Assembly (NCBI GenBank): GCA_023053575.1
Contig: JAKZAP010000022.1
Location: 14,922,518-14,986,517 of the forward strand
Reading direction: 5' to 3'
Length of the DNA stretch: 64,000 nucleotides
From: Branchinecta lynchi
Taxonomy: Eukaryota; Arthropoda; Branchiopoda; Anostraca; Branchinectidae
Under the pieces are notes generated by a model. It did not search any database. It had not been told where the DNA came from and saw only the letters and a program-made list of their open reading frames with translations. This document shows, piece after piece, positions 20,741 to 32,990 of this stretch; position 1 is the first letter of the stretch; every line of letters starts with the position of its first letter. A program made the position numbers and the translations under genes.

Positions 20741-21721
20741 GCAGTTCGAACCTGCTCAGTCTTACGTCTGTCCTACATCACTTGACACCAAGAGTAATCT
20801 TTCATATCAAACGTCCTACAGATGAACACCCCTGTTCTTCATGACTGCGTCTAACCAACAGTCTGATTTATATTCGGATACCTTTGGCAAAAGCTTCTAT
20901 ATAATTTCATAATTTCCCACGAATTTGAAGATCCCACATTAATCTTGCCATGTTTCTACACACTTTTGAAATACCTAAGCCAGATGCTCATTTCTTGACC
21001 ATTGCTCTCGGTACTGACCGCAGATCAAAGTTCCCACACTCTCCGACTCCCTTCATAATTCACATGATATGGATTTGAACCATTTCGAAACCTGTTGTGA
21101 AAGGTAACTTGTGAGATCGTGGTCTTGATCCTGCAGCCGGCTGATTTATTGGTTGCATAAATGCAGTCGTGATTCCACTTCCACCCGTTGCTCTCGTCAT
21201 ACCCTTTGTCTGTATAGTGAAAGAGGAAACTGTTTGGTCGTGTGCATGTTCAGTGTTTCGTACACCACTGGCTAGATTAACGACCGCCTCAACAACTACC
21301 TCAGCGGAAATAATATTTACAAATCAATCAAGTTTAATCCGAATAACTAAAAGCTAGAAAAGGAATACAAATTTACAAAATACACAGACACACAAGAAAC
21401 AATTTAACTAATACTCTTACAAGAAATTACCAGAAATAAATGATGGAATGAAACTACGTAAAAATTGGGTAGAAGAATTAGCGGGATGTGGGGAAAACTT
21501 ATTGCCAGTCTTCCTCTCGGACCGACGCACGAAAGACGGGAGGGGAGGGGGGAATAGATGGGTCATCTGGGGACAACACGTTATCTTAGCTCCAAATTTG
21601 TTTGAAAGAGAATTTTTTTTTTAACATATCGGGTTTCTAAAGCAAAGCTCGAACTAGAAATAGCTTTTTCACGATGGTCCGGTAGTAGTGTTTTTTCAAG
21701 TGTAAACATTCCTTCTGTTCA
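20741..21721. other. Unassigned sequence
   Basis: No gene, tRNA or clear repeat boundary is seen. Confidence 0.35.
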
Positions 21722-22060
21722 TTTTTCCACAAGTTCATTTTCCAGCTTGACGGCATGAGACTGCAGAGGACCCTTGCCGAAAAGGGCCGACATATATTGA
21801 TAAAGTTCAGCTGACGTATCAGTTATATCAAATAATCATACTTGCCTCTCCAAATAAGGAATTGATAATATCGCAAACAAATTTAAAACAAATGCACACC
21901 CTGGTTAAGTGCTGAGAAATCAGAGCGAACATGGACTTCATCCTCCACAAGTTCATTTTCCAGCTTGACGGCATGAGTATGAAGAGGACCCTTGCCAAGA
22001 AGGGCTGAAATACTTGATAAAAATCCAGCTGACGTATCCATTTTGAATTGTCACATACTC
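21722..22060 (+). repeat. Two family G copies in tandem
   Basis: Copies at 21727-21838 and 21950-22060 share 'CCACAAGTTCATTTTCCAGC', CTTGACGGCATGAG, GAGGACCCTTGCC and 'CAGCTGACGTATC'. Spacing is ~223 bp. They lie directly before the 198-bp array. Confidence 0.6.
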
Positions 22061-22083
22061 CTAGAGCGTGTTCCACCCTACTT

Positions 22084-22677
22084 ACCGTAGTTACTACACA
22101 TGACGTCGCGAATTCCGGCTTTTTGCCGTCAAGGCTGTACAATTTTTTATATTTTCCAGCAGGATACCATGCCACGAGCGAATCCGACCAATCACGTTAC
22201 AGAGATGCGTAGTTACTACGCCCCAAGCATGGTAAGCAAATAGGAATATAGTAACTATTAGTTACTATTCCGAGAAGTTACACCGTAGTTACTACACATG
22301 ACGTCGCGAATTCTGGTTTTTTGCCGTCAAGGCTGTACAAATTTTTATATTTTCCAGCAGGATACCATGCCACGAGCGAATCCGACCAATCACGTTACAG
22401 AGATGCGTAGTTACTACGCCCCAAGCATGGTAAGCAAATAGGAATATAGTAACTATTAGTGACTATTCCGAGAAGTTACACCGTAGTTACTACACATGAC
22501 GTCGCGAATTCTGGCTTTTTGCCGTCAAGGCTGTACAAATTTTTATATTTTCCAGCAGGATACCATGCCACGAGCGAATCCGACCAATCACGTTACAGAG
22601 CTGCGTAGTTACTACGCCACAAGCATGGTAAGCAAATAGCAATATAGTAACTATTAGTTACTATTCCGAGAAGGTTG
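22084..22677. repeat. Three tandem 198-bp units (family I)
   Basis: Units start at 22084, 22282 and 22480 (ACCGTAGTTACTACACATGA), exactly 198 bp apart and nearly identical. Each has a TGACGTCG half-palindrome (22101, 22299, 22497), a CCAAT box (22188 and at +198 steps) and two symmetric blocks, GTAGTTACTAC and TAGTAACTATTAGTTACTA. Outer borders GTTCCACCC (left) and GGTTGGAACGG (right) suggest that the array lies inside an inverted-repeat element. Diverged relatives occur near 39790-39915 and 62950-63020, the latter with a perfect TGACGTCA. Confidence 0.85.
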
Positions 22678-22679
22678 GA

Positions 22680-23997
22680 ACGGTCAGCGTAGTAGCTTTT
22701 CGTGAGGATGGAACTAATAGTAATTATTGTTAGAAGGGTGGCACACGCTCTTAATTGCCTCTCATACTTGCCTCGTCAAATCAAAAATTCTCCTGTTATC
22801 CGACTGCGGAAGGATTGGCGCAAGAGTATTTATAGTCATTCTACCACACACACACTCTTTTCACTGCTTCGGATATTAAAGTTCAATGGGCGAATCCAAC
22901 AATCATGATGCCACATTACCACCCCTGAAACACAATGTTACATCAACAGATTCCTCGACAATATCTTTACGCCGTTTTTTGCTTACTGCCATACTCCGAT
23001 TTACTAGCTTCGACAAATATAAGCCGAGTATCTTTTTTCTTATCTATTCGGTGTTATCACATACTCCGGATTATTTGTACTGTTGATAGATATTCATATT
23101 AACGGTGCCAACTGAGAATTCCTTGTAAGCTGTTTGGAATCAGCTGCAGGTAGGTTAGTTATATTTGGTCCCAGGTTTTAGTTTTTTAATTTTAGTTTAA
23201 TACTCTTTATTATTCAAACCAACTTTTACATGCTAAACTACATAAATACACCTTTTATAACCCTCTTAACATCCTTTATACATGTAGCTGATACTTCTGA
23301 CTGATACTTCAGGCTCCCAGCAACCTGTCTTTCCATGCAGGTGTTATGATCTCTGAAAAGATCTACACATACATTCACTCCCTTCGTGTTTCTACTGGCA
23401 AGGGGCTGAAATGCTTCCTTTCATTTGTATTTCAGTTCTTGTTCCAAGTTGGTTGCTGTCTTGGATCTGAATGTGTCGTGCCTGAAGTCTGGAACTGCTG
23501 GTAATTTAGAAGAGAGGGTATAGGTCTGTATCAAGCAGAAGCACGTCTGTCCAGGTTTTGATACACACTTTAAGGATTCCGGTCGAGGCGAGGGCAAATT
23601 GTTTTACCAGTGCATGTTTTTTTGGTTGTTGTTGGAGGGGTATTTACAGGAATATCGCCGCTCATGCCAACTTGCAAAGTTTATGGTAGTTTGATCGTTT
23701 TGCCTGAATGCCAAATACCAAATGATGAGGCCATTGAAAGGCCCCCCCCCCCCCCATTTCTCAGTGGGTTTGCCCAGAAGTGTGTCCTCGGTACTTACTG
23801 GATAAAATAGCGAACCGAAACTAGAGTAGATGATAGTGCTGTAGTACGGTATTATCTGCGTGGTCTTTAGATAACTTGCATGCAAAGACACACATTGTCT
23901 GTCGCAGTAACATAAATTCAGCATGACCGACGAAAACAAATAAAAAGCGTGCTTCGGATCGATACTGACGTGAGAAGCTTGGTACAAACTAAGAACT
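22680..23997. other. Unassigned sequence
   Basis: No gene seen. A C14 run at about 23743-23756 interrupts an open frame that has no domain content. Confidence 0.35.
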
Positions 23998-24005
23998 ATC
24001 ATAAA

Positions 24006-24381
24006 CAGAGGCGTTACTAGCCAAATATTTGGGGGGGGGGGGGACGAGGCATTTATCGACTGGCTGGTAATTTATGTTTCTGAACTTCTTTTCTGGACAA
24101 GTATGGTAGTTCGTTCGCAATTGTATGGATCAAATATTAGGATTTTGGGATCCCATCGAAACCTTTGGTCTTGTTCATAGACGGATTCAGGATGTCTTCG
24201 TACCCAGAAACAGGACCTCTAATCAACTTTAAATAGGTTAGTAAGTATTAAGTAAGTAAGTAATTTATTTATGACCCGCCATTTTGAAAAGGCGGAGTAA
24301 ATGAAGAAAAACAAGAAAACAAACGAAACACATAAACACATAAATTACCCCCCCCTCCCCCCCCCAGTCGCGACGCCTCTG
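24006..24381. mobile_element. hAT-like element, family D copy 1 (composite)
   Basis: Starts CAGAGGCGTTACTAGCC followed by a G14 run and ends with a C-rich run then CGCGACGCCTCTG, giving CAGAGGCGT inverted ends. Flanks ATCATAAA (23998-24005) and ACCATGAA (24382-24389) match at 6 of 8. The interior contains a family A tail (24126-24177) and a LINE tail (24240-24305), so it has been invaded or is chimeric. Confidence 0.6.
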
Positions 24382-24512
24382 ACCATGAAGTTCTTGAAGT
24401 CACAAGTGTTATCTTCTGATAGCACTTGTATCCTGCGAGCGGAGTATCTTCGGTGATGAAGAGTTAGGGTTCTTCAAGATTGGCTGGGTAGATGGAACTT
24501 AGTACTTCCATT

Positions 24513-24591
24513 GCGGACTGTCCGAGTGGTTCGCGTGACGGACTCGAAATTTCACTGGTCCCCTTTTGGCGCCAGGTATCTATCTCTGCAG
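24513..24591 (+). pseudogene. tRNA-Ser(CGA)-like relic
   Basis: GTCCGAGTGGTTCGCGTGACGGACTCGAAAT matches, in spaced pieces, the D arm and anticodon arm of tRNA-Ser with anticodon CGA. The acceptor and T stems no longer pair and the B box is lost. It may be a dead tRNA gene or a SINE head. Confidence 0.6.
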
Positions 24592-24758
24592 AGGAGAAGG
24601 ACCTTTCATAGTCTGGAAAAATGTACTTTTAGACATGCCTGTTCAGACAACTTGACAGGAGTATTCTTACTTATCCGGATGCAACCGTGTGCTGGGCCGG
24701 GGAGGGGGAATCCATAATTTTATTGCCTGCATGACTTTCGAGCCTGTGATCTGGTTAC

Positions 24759-25000
24759 AGTGAGACTTTTAGGTGGGACCCAGGACTCTCCGCTGTCTAG
24801 GTGGGTACTCTACCATTGAGCTACAGAGGGGCTTATAAACATAGTTGGCAAACGGCTGCTATAGTCAGATAAAAGCCGTCCATAGGAACTATGAAGGCAG
24901 AATCCGGCTCCGCCATTTAGGTCCTAGTTTGTCTAGGGTCTGACACTGGAGTCCTAGACTTCTAAATTGATTCAAAAATTTACTTCTGGTATATTTATCC
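24759..25000 (-). pseudogene. Decayed tRNA-Thr cassette
   Basis: The minus strand from about 24980 reads AATTTAGAAGTCTAGGACTCC, then GTTCCTATGG.CGGCTT, then GCCCCTCTGTAGCTCAATGG at about 24830. It has the same order as the cassette at 17885-18121. The D arm survives, but the anticodon stem is broken and the B box is degenerate (GGGTCCCACC). Confidence 0.75.
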
Positions 25001-26160
25001 ACCACTGAAAACCACTTCTGAGAAAGTGTTCAGAAGAGCTCAACTATTAACACAATTTCCTTCGTAACCCGTAATTAGAGCGGCTTAGTTTCTAACAATT
25101 GCCAATTTTGAGACGGTACAGCCGCCTTTATAGATGTTTTCCCATTAAGAATCCGACATAAACTGAACGCATCTATTTGTGATTTATAGAAGCAGTCCGG
25201 ACTCGCGGCCAAATAGGTGGTCATAAATAGAAACATTTGACGGGTTCATGCAGAATGGGCGGGAATATTTGTAGGGTTAATTACGAATTAGAGAAAAAGA
25301 GGTAACACATTAACGTCTTTTATTAGGCCTATAACGTTATGCTTCCTTCTTGAAGACCTGAAGCCTTTGGTCGGTTTCGAGGGTGGACAGTGGAAGTTTG
25401 TTACTTGAGTAGAGAGTGGAGTAGAATTTGGTTTGAAATTACTTTCAAATCAATGATGCCGACGGCGACTAACTTTAAACCGAGAGGAATATTAGTCACA
25501 CGTGCTAAAGGAAAGCTTGAACAGAGAATGTGTCAGAAAGCCTTTTAGTGCTGTAAATGCTGCATTCAATGCTGTATATTTATTTATTTTTGTCCGAAAA
25601 CTGTTGCCTTTATTTCTTTTCGACACTTCTAAATCCTAATACATATTATGTATTGTAAAGAAACTTGAAAATTATTAATAAAATAAGAGATGAGTTGTGA
25701 CCGTCAATACTAGAAGAGTATCTTAGAAAGCTTGCTGACACGGGCGAGGTTCAACTGGTTCAAGTCCGTTTTCACACGGGCTTCTTTCCTCCCAGATTGA
25801 TAAACCCTTCTCCTGAGTTGTTCTTGGTTCGGAATATATCACTGCATTGAATCAATAAAAAAAAAGGTAGAAAAATAGCAATTCAGAACATTTCCATTGT
25901 GACCCCTGGATGAACTAGGGGACAAATGACTTCAAATAGCTTTCGGAAAAAATGAAAAGTTCGGCCCAGCTTTGGTTTGCAGACGGTCATAAGCTCTAGA
26001 TTCTGACGCTCTGGAATATATCGTCTGTGTCAAGCGGAAACCATGTATCTGGTCAAATTTTAGATTTACACTTTTTGACACAGTTCTACTTGGCGAAAAA
26101 TTCTGCGTCGAACGGTGCGTATCTCGATTGCCTCCGACTCATAGTTTGGGATATACAACC
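25001..26160. other. Unassigned sequence
   Basis: No gene or repeat boundary is seen. Composition is AT-rich with several AATAAA motifs. Confidence 0.35.
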
Positions 26161-26167
26161 AAGATGG

Positions 26168-26273
26168 AAACCACGTATCTCTGATTAACATAGGGGGCAG
26201 CACTGCTAACGAGAAAAAGTTATTATGTTTTTTTCACCTCCTGAAAGTTTTAAAAAAAGGAGATACGTGGTTT
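26168..26273. repeat. Short inverted-repeat segment
   Basis: AAACCACGTATCTC at 26168-26181 is perfectly inverted at 26260-26273. The phrase GTGGTTTATGCACCGAC is then repeated with one change (26267-26300). It may be a small MITE; no target duplication is evident. Confidence 0.45.
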
Positions 26274-27070
26274 ATGCACCGACGTGGTTTATACACCGAC
26301 GATATTATATTCTGACTATATATTATATATGTATTTATATTGTACGTTATATTGTAATATAAATTTCAACTATTCATGCCCTCAATGCTACATACTTTTC
26401 AATAATTAAAAACAGCATGTCTTATTCATCAGATCAGTAAAGGTTATCCTCGTCTAACCAGGTGGAGCCTTGGATCTTCCAAGAGTATTCTTAGAAATTC
26501 CTCACCCAATGGCCTTTGCCCTCTCGTGCTCCTTGGGACCAATAGAAACTGACCTCATTATTAGAAATGTTCGTTTAATTCCACAGGAGAGCACGGAACT
26601 CGTCCAAAGGTTAGCATGTTTTCCTGTAGAATGTGAATAAACAAACGGGGATGACCTAGCTCTTGAATTCCGTAGTCTCTAGAACCATCTTGGAATTTCG
26701 AAGAATGACTTGCGGCCAGCAGAACGAGACCAAAGGGTTCGATGGGATCTCAGAAATTTTAATATTTCTTGACTATTTTATCGAAACAAGCGGGGCTTTT
26801 AAAGATATGGTCTTCGTCAGACTCCTTCAACATTTTAGTATTTGTCACTAATCAGCCGTTTAAAAATAAACATAAATGACACCGCAGAGATGTTGTCTTG
26901 AAAAATTACGGCCAATCCACTTAACTTCAGACAGAAGTGTCACTTCCAGCAAATTTTCTGGTTTTGGCCGGATTCGGGCGAACTGTCCTACGAGAAATTA
27001 CTTTTTCACAGACGGATTGAGGATGTCTTCTTACCCCGAAACAGGACCTCTAATCAACTTTAAATAGGTT

Positions 27071-27362
27071 AGTAAGTAGTAAGGAAGTAAGTAAGTAATC
27101 TATTTATGACCCGTCATTTTGAAAAGGCGGAGTAAATGAAAAAAAAAAACAAAAAACAACAACACATAAACACGCAGAAAAAGATGGGGAAAAGACACTT
27201 AATTTTCAATCTTCGGTCAGGAAGCAGTGGACGACGTCGTGCGTTGGTTGGGCCCTGTTGTCCCTGATTTTTGAAAGCGATGAGGATACATCCAAAAGGG
27301 TCACACTTGCATCTTGAATTTTGAATTTCTCCGTCAATGTGTGGTTGTGACATAATTTAGAC
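27071..27362 (-). mobile_element. Non-LTR retrotransposon 3' end, copy 2
   Basis: Nearly identical to 372-655, with the same reading frame tail, stem and (TTAC)n-like tail (here slightly broken, GGAAGTAAGTAAGTAA). The few differences include Val to Ala and Met to Arg changes in the shared frame. Confidence 0.75.
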
Positions 27363-27689
27363 ACAATTTAATATTCAGTTAGTTGATTCTGTTTGTTTTT
27401 TTTTACTAATATTGGTTATTTCACTGCCCTAGTCAAGCACGCCATTTGAGCTTTCCTGGCAGGAATGTTATTTGTGTATTTTTTTTTTTTTCAAATGAAG
27501 TCTACTGAAAGATAGAACTTTCACTTTCAAAAAATGTTCCGATTTTGTTCGGATTCCGAGAGAACTTAATGTTTCGGGCGACAATAATTTATACGTATGA
27601 ATTCACCATGTTTCCTTACCCCTGTATCAAACAGGATTCAACAACTGGATTCAACAACTTTACTAAAAAAAATCATTCCGGCATGAAGA

Positions 27690-28270
27690 CCGGTTACACA
27701 CAAAGCACATACGTGCTTGAAAAACGCAACCAGTACATATTTACTATCATATTCTAATCAAACCTTCACTAAAATAAACAAAAAATCTATTAATTAATTT
27801 GTCAATTTGTCCTCTCTCGTCTTTCAAACCCTCCACTCACCAACTACCCTCAAGGAGATGTTTCTTTAACCGATTTTTAAATTGCGGTACACTTTCCGCT
27901 TCTCGAATTGAGTCTGGAAAAGTATTCCAGACCACCGTACCTGAATGCCTTGCCACATGGCTAGAACGAACCGTACTTCTTGGCTCACTTACCAGGTCTT
28001 TAGCATGCCTCGTAGCATGTCCGTGATAAAATGAGTTAAAACGAAAAAATTACTAAACACATCAGGTGCGAAACCATTCAGACTCTGAAACACAAAAATA
28101 CCAATTTGGAAATCTCTAATTTGACCTACCTTCAAAATATTAAGTTTCCTAAAAATTGACTCAGTACTTAGAACTCCCGTATCATACTTACCAATTAATC
28201 TCACTGCTTTATTTTGCTGAATCTGCACTCGTTTGAAATTGCACGTAAAATTACTAGCCCAAACCCCTAA
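27690..28270 (-). pseudogene. LINE reverse-transcriptase C-terminus, frameshifted
   Basis: Minus frame from 28228 reads IQQNKAVRLI, then LNILKVGQIRDFQ, FAPDVF and THFITDMLR; it then stops. The continuation is in another frame (about 28020 to 27840): HATRHAKDLVSEPRS, GTVVWNTFPDSIREAES and FKNRLKKHLLEGSW. Together these match the usual CR1/L2-type C-terminal pattern, so at least one frameshift has inactivated it. Confidence 0.8.
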
Positions 28271-28793
28271 TCAACTTCAAGTATAACCATTACTTTTAAC
28301 AAATTTCCAGTTTTGGCCGGAACTGTATATCCGAAGAGAAAACAATTTGGATTGACGGATTCAGCATGTCTCCTTACCAGCGTATCGAACCTCTAATCAA
28401 CTTTGAGCAAAACTTTAACTTTTTAACAAATCTTCCTGGTTTTTGCAGGATTCTGGGCGAACTATTTGTATGGTGAAAAAATAATTAGCATATTCGGATT
28501 CACATGTCTGCTTACCCATAAATCGACTATCTCATTAGATTTAAAAAAAAATATTTTGTTGGCCCCTTAATTGGACTCCCCACCCCCAAATATGGAGCTA
28601 CGGAGCCCATCTATAAACTTGGCCCGTCCTTTGAACCAAAGAACCTTCATACAAAGTTTGAAGAGAATATCCCATTCCGCTCGAGAGTTATCGTGCTTAC
28701 AGACGGGCGGACGAACAGACGGACAAATTTCAGTCATAGGTCATAGGCATACTCATAGGTATCCCTCCACTTACGTTTTGGGATCCCAAAAAC

Positions 28794-29269
28794 TTAGACC
28801 TTGAGTGAGAACGGAAAGGGTCGAAGCGAAGGTGGAAACGAGGGGAGAAAATGACGCAAAACAACCTGAATTACAATCCCTTCTGGGACAATTGACGGGG
28901 ATTGACCTAACTGTAAAAATCCATAGATTTTAGAATCCTAGTAAGAAGTGGCCAGCGGCAAAACCAAACCTAAAAGGTGAGTAGGGTCTTAGTCAGAATG
29001 GAAGAAAGGGTCGTGGACCTGAATATTGGACGGGACCTGAACATCATTTCTGAAACTTTAAATGCGACGGACCGACTAAAAATTAAACGGATTTACTTTT
29101 AATTCGCAAAATACCTTCTTCGTCTTCCTCCTTGGACGCGCAATACCTACATGACCGATAAATACGGCATTGTTGACCCGATTCGAAAGCTCCATGAGCT
29201 ATGTCAACGAGTTGACATTTTGTGATTCAAAGTGTGATTTTTCCCTCTGTGATCTGCCTTTTGTTTTTC
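28794..29269. other. Unassigned sequence
   Basis: Nothing recognisable between the family A copy and the LINE tails. Confidence 0.35.
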
Positions 29270-29430
29270 TTTGTTGTGTGATCTTTTTTCTGTGTTTTTC
29301 TACTTTTTTTTTATACTCCCTCATTTTCTCTTTCCTGTACGATGGGTGAACAATAAAAATTACATTACATTTGTAAGTAAGTAATTTATTTCTGGCCCGC
29401 CATTTGAAAAGCGGAGTATGAATTGGACGG
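29270..29430. mobile_element. Two retrotransposon tails abutting tail-to-tail
   Basis: A plus-strand tail (GATGGGTGAACAATAAAAATTACATTACATTT) ends at about 29372. A minus-strand tail of the CCGC-stem family starts at 29373 with GTAAGTAAGTAATTTATTTC. No spacer remains between them. Confidence 0.65.
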
Positions 29431-29738
29431 GGAGCTGAGGGAGTGACAAATAAAATGTTGGCAGTGAACGACCTAGCTCTGAAATTTGAAGGTTTCTGGA
29501 ATCCTACTGGAATGTGGTAAGGGGCCTGCAGCCACCGAAAAATTAAACACCAAAGCCACGTTTACACTCACTTAGATACGATTTCGCAGTCGTCTCCATC
29601 CATTCAAAAACTCAGAGAACCGTATTTCGTACGGCATAATCTAACCCAACAACAACAATAACAAACTGATTTTTATACCCTTCGTGTTTCGTGATTTTCG
29701 ACCCTTTTCATGCTCGCGACGATTGCTCCTTGTTCAAA

Positions 29739-30990
29739 AACAAGACCAAAGGTTTCTATGGAATCCACAAATTTAATATTTATTGGACTTCTTGATTCAG
29801 ACAATCGCTTGTAAATTTTCGAGTCTTCGCCAGCCCCCTTTAATATTTTACTATTTATACAATTCAACCGCTTGAATATTGAAAAAAAAAAATTTTTTTT
29901 ACCGTTTTGGAGAGTTTGACACTTACGGCCAATCAAATGAGGAAAACAAGTTCAGATATGGATTCAGCAAGTGTGTTTACTTCAATATCTCATCGCTAAT
30001 CGACTTCAAAAAGGTCTTATGGATTTTTTTATTTTTTTTTACCAAATTCCTAATATTTTAGCAGCATTGGCGAACTGCACGCAGAGCAAAAGAGCTAATG
30101 ACATTGACAGCCGAACTTTCCAGTCCAAATTTCGAGGTTTTGCAGATTTTCCCAGCTTATCAGTCAAGGTAGTAAAGTTAAAGGTTCGATTCAGCATGTA
30201 TTACCCCGACACGAATCTAATCGACTTCAGAAACAACTTTGAGCTTCAACCAAATTTCCACTTTTGGCCAAATTCCTGGTGAATCATTTGTCCGTCAAGA
30301 AAACTAAGTTCAGATATGGATTAAGCGGGCCTCCTTACCCCTTAAACGGATATATCATTTTGCTTATAACATATTTGTTTTTACCATTGATTCGAACACT
30401 GTCTCTAAATATAGGGCTGAAGGAACCATTTACTAGCTTGGCCTGTACTTTGCCAGTGAATCCTCATACTCAACATACACCAACCCCTTCGGCCACCCGA
30501 CAACCCAAAACCCAAAGAATAAGTACACCAGGTTTAAATAGTATTCGATTAAACGCAAGAAACTTTGCGCGTTATACGCAACCGAAGTCAGCATCCCTTC
30601 AGCTGCGTCCATAGGTTAAACAAAAGTGACTTCACCGACGCGCAGAGTTTTCGCTTGTGTGAATAAAGGGGTAGGGTAGGGACTGGTATAACCACCTGTT
30701 TCCGGAAATTGGTTAACATTAAATTGTTCACCAGACAGTTGTTGGATTCATTCTGACTTTTCGACCCAGTAAAAGCCGACTGGGACTTTTGGAAATAATT
30801 AAACCGATCGCATACATTTTTTTTTTATCATTAGTATGTTCGAAAGTTGCAACAGCATGTTTTCTCACCCTATATCGACTACGTCATTGGTTTTTAAAAC
30901 TTCATGCTAAATTTCCAGATTCAGGGCGAACTACTTGTCCCGCCAGAAAAAAAATTTATATTTCGATTCAGCATGTTTCCTTACCCCTAG
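29739..30990 (-). repeat. Family A copy, rearranged
   Basis: Starts (3' end) AACAAGACCAAAGGTTTC at 29739. Units are seen to about 30480, where the 'TATAGGGCTGAAGG..CC' equivalent of the head occurs. A further unit lies at 30890-30990 (GGGCGAACTACTTGTCC). The head with the CCGTC array is missing. Confidence 0.6.
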
Positions 30991-31309
30991 ACTATGCCGC
31001 GGAAAATTATAATCTCGACACAAACGCGGCTTTTCAGTCGGCAGTGGTGATATCGGTGGAGATTGTTTAGTGCCTAAATAAAAAAAAAATTATAGATGCA
31101 AGGGGCTCTCGGATTTGAGAGTAAGATTTTTTGGTGAAGATGGGTTGCTCTTTCCTGGTATCCTAAAGTCATCTTCACGGTCAGCGATAATGGCAGTTAC
31201 AGGTTTTGTTAAAGAAGCGTTAAAGAGATGTAAATAGTTATTGGTAGTGGGAGTTTAAATCGTTTTACATGTGAGTTTATATAATCGCTCTCTCGAAGTG
31301 TTTAAAAAT

Positions 31310-31372
31310 GTATGATTTTGTCTATGGCCTAACGGCTAAAATTAAAGTATCTATCTATCTATCTATCATCGA
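31310..31372 (+). mobile_element. Retrotransposon tail with (TATC)n
   Basis: TATGGCCTAACGGCTAAAATTAAAG followed by (TATC)5. The GGCC..GGC stem before an A-rich signal and a microsatellite is the same plan as at 42770-42822 (GGCCTTTTGGCTCAATAAAC then (ATT)n). Confidence 0.6.
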
Positions 31373-32309
31373 GCTTTCTCGTAAGCATTCAAAAAAATAC
31401 AAGCGCAAAGAGGTACCACAAATCACACAGAAACTCCACTATTTGAAAATCGATTACATGTGAATAGCGGAACAGCGAAGAAGGCATTTTTCGCGGGTCT
31501 TCAAGCCAATTTAAGTGAATAAGTAATTGGCAACTAGACTGAGATATCTCAGCCCTTTTCAGTTAAACTTTAAAAGAAAAACTGATCTTTGAGTTTTCAT
31601 TTGCCATTAAGCACAAAACTGCAAATAGCTCACACAAAAACACCTATCGGCACAAGCTAATTTCGTGTTTTTAGTTTCTTTGCCAACATTCAGCAAACAT
31701 GATTCGCATTTTAAAAATTTAAAGCTTGGAAGTTAAGATGACATCGGTCTGGAAGTACATAACCCTTGACAAAAAGGAAGAATCAAACTATCATCCCAAA
31801 TTGTTTCTGACGTTGCCCCGGGGGTCAAATTTTTGGGCAGAGACTTCCCACCAGCTGTAGCTGTTTATTTGGCTTTTTAAGATTGATAGTAGGGAGTGTG
31901 CCGGGTTCGGCAACGCTGACCTTTTAGAACCTTAGAAAAAGGAACGGATGTCATCTTGACAAGTTAGGAAAATAATGGGGTCCGTGAAAAATGTGTACAA
32001 ACGAAAACATTGACGACGGAATTATGATGATTGCGATAGATGGTGTTTGGCTTGACGATTTCGTCTTTCCGTCGTGTGGGAATAATTATTTACATGGGCT
32101 AAATAGACTTGAGAGAGGAAATGTACTTTGCTACAGGAATACCAATAGAGATGCATCTTGAACAAAATAAATGAAAATATGATCATCGCGAAACCCATGG
32201 CTGTTCACCAAGAAACAAGGTGTTGTTAAACGACCTATCTTACCTATAGTACTAACGCAACCTACTTTTATAATCACTCTATGTATTTCTTAAACCGGAC
32301 TATACATTC
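31373..32309. other. Unassigned sequence
   Basis: No gene or repeat is recognised. Confidence 0.35.
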
Positions 32310-32550
32310 TAACAAAACCCTCTAACAAAACCACGCCAGTTTTCTTACTTGCTACGTTTTGCTATCTTCGACGTGTATCACGCTGTCGACGGTTGTCTGC
32401 GAGAACTTTTTCCATCAGACGAATCAGTTCTGTAAATTGTTCCCTGTTTTCGCTACAAGTCAACGGGTCTCGGAAAAGGCTTAAAACATACTAAAACCGT
32501 GGGTTATTTGTTGAAAGCACATCCTAGTTTTAAAGTATTCAAATATTTTA
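32310..32550 (+). repeat. Family F dispersed repeat, copy 1
   Basis: Matches 36150-36390 in inverted orientation: CTCTAACAAAACCACGC, CACGCTGTCGA.GGTTGTCTGC, CAACGGGTCTCGGAAAA and CCGTGGGTTATTTGTTGAA. A third, partial relative is at 38985-39118. No coding potential is seen. Confidence 0.7.
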
Positions 32551-32699
32551 AAATACTTTAAGTCGGCGAGTAGATAGTGTGAGGGTTCTTTAACAGAGAT
32601 AAAAGATAGTTCGGGAAGCTTCAAGATACTTTGGGAAACTTAGCCACTTCCAGCTTATTTATTTTTGTCATTAAAATTGTACCTTACCTTAAAATTGTA

Positions 32700-32830
32700 C
32701 CTTACCGGATATGTCGAGATACTTCGGGATACTTAGAGATTCATTGACATACTTAGAGCTACTTTGGGATACATAGAGATACTTTGGGATACATCGAGGT
32801 AGTGAGGAGCGCTTTGGGATACGTCAAGCC
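32700..32830. repeat. Short minisatellite
   Basis: Repeats of about 20-24 bp built around 'TACTTTGGGATACATAGAGA' (five or so degenerate copies). Confidence 0.6.
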
Positions 32831-32928
32831 TGTTGAGAGGAAGCACGGATTCAGTACCTTGAAACGGTTAACTAAGTCCGAATTCCTTCATAACATTAGA
32901 AATTCCTGCAAAACGGACATTTAGTAAG

Positions 32929-32990
32929 TAAGTAAGTAATTTATTTCTGACCCTCCATTTGAAAAGCGGAGTATCTTAAATAAAATAAAG
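32929..32990 (-). mobile_element. Retrotransposon tail
   Basis: Minus strand: CTCCGCTTTTCAAATGGAGGGTCAG.AATAAATTAC then (TTAC)n. Same family plan as 372. Confidence 0.6.

Larger units (their letters stand above)
26722..28793 (-). repeat. Family A element interrupted by two LINE fragments
   Basis: The minus-strand copy begins at 28793 (TTTTTGGGATCCCAAAACG) and ends at 26722 (CCCTTTGGTCTCGTT). Internal units lie at 28290-28480, 27545-27665 and 26936-27070. The gaps between them hold LINE fragments at about 27690-28270 and 27071-27362, so family A was present before both. Confidence 0.75.

Noticed and set aside
22084..22677. CRISPR array
   Set aside because: The 198-bp units are contiguous and near-identical throughout, with no spacers, and the window is eukaryotic.
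25730..25800. Possible tRNA (GGTTCAACTGGTTCAAGTCC)
   Set aside because: A B-box-like phrase only; no D arm, anticodon arm or acceptor pairing.
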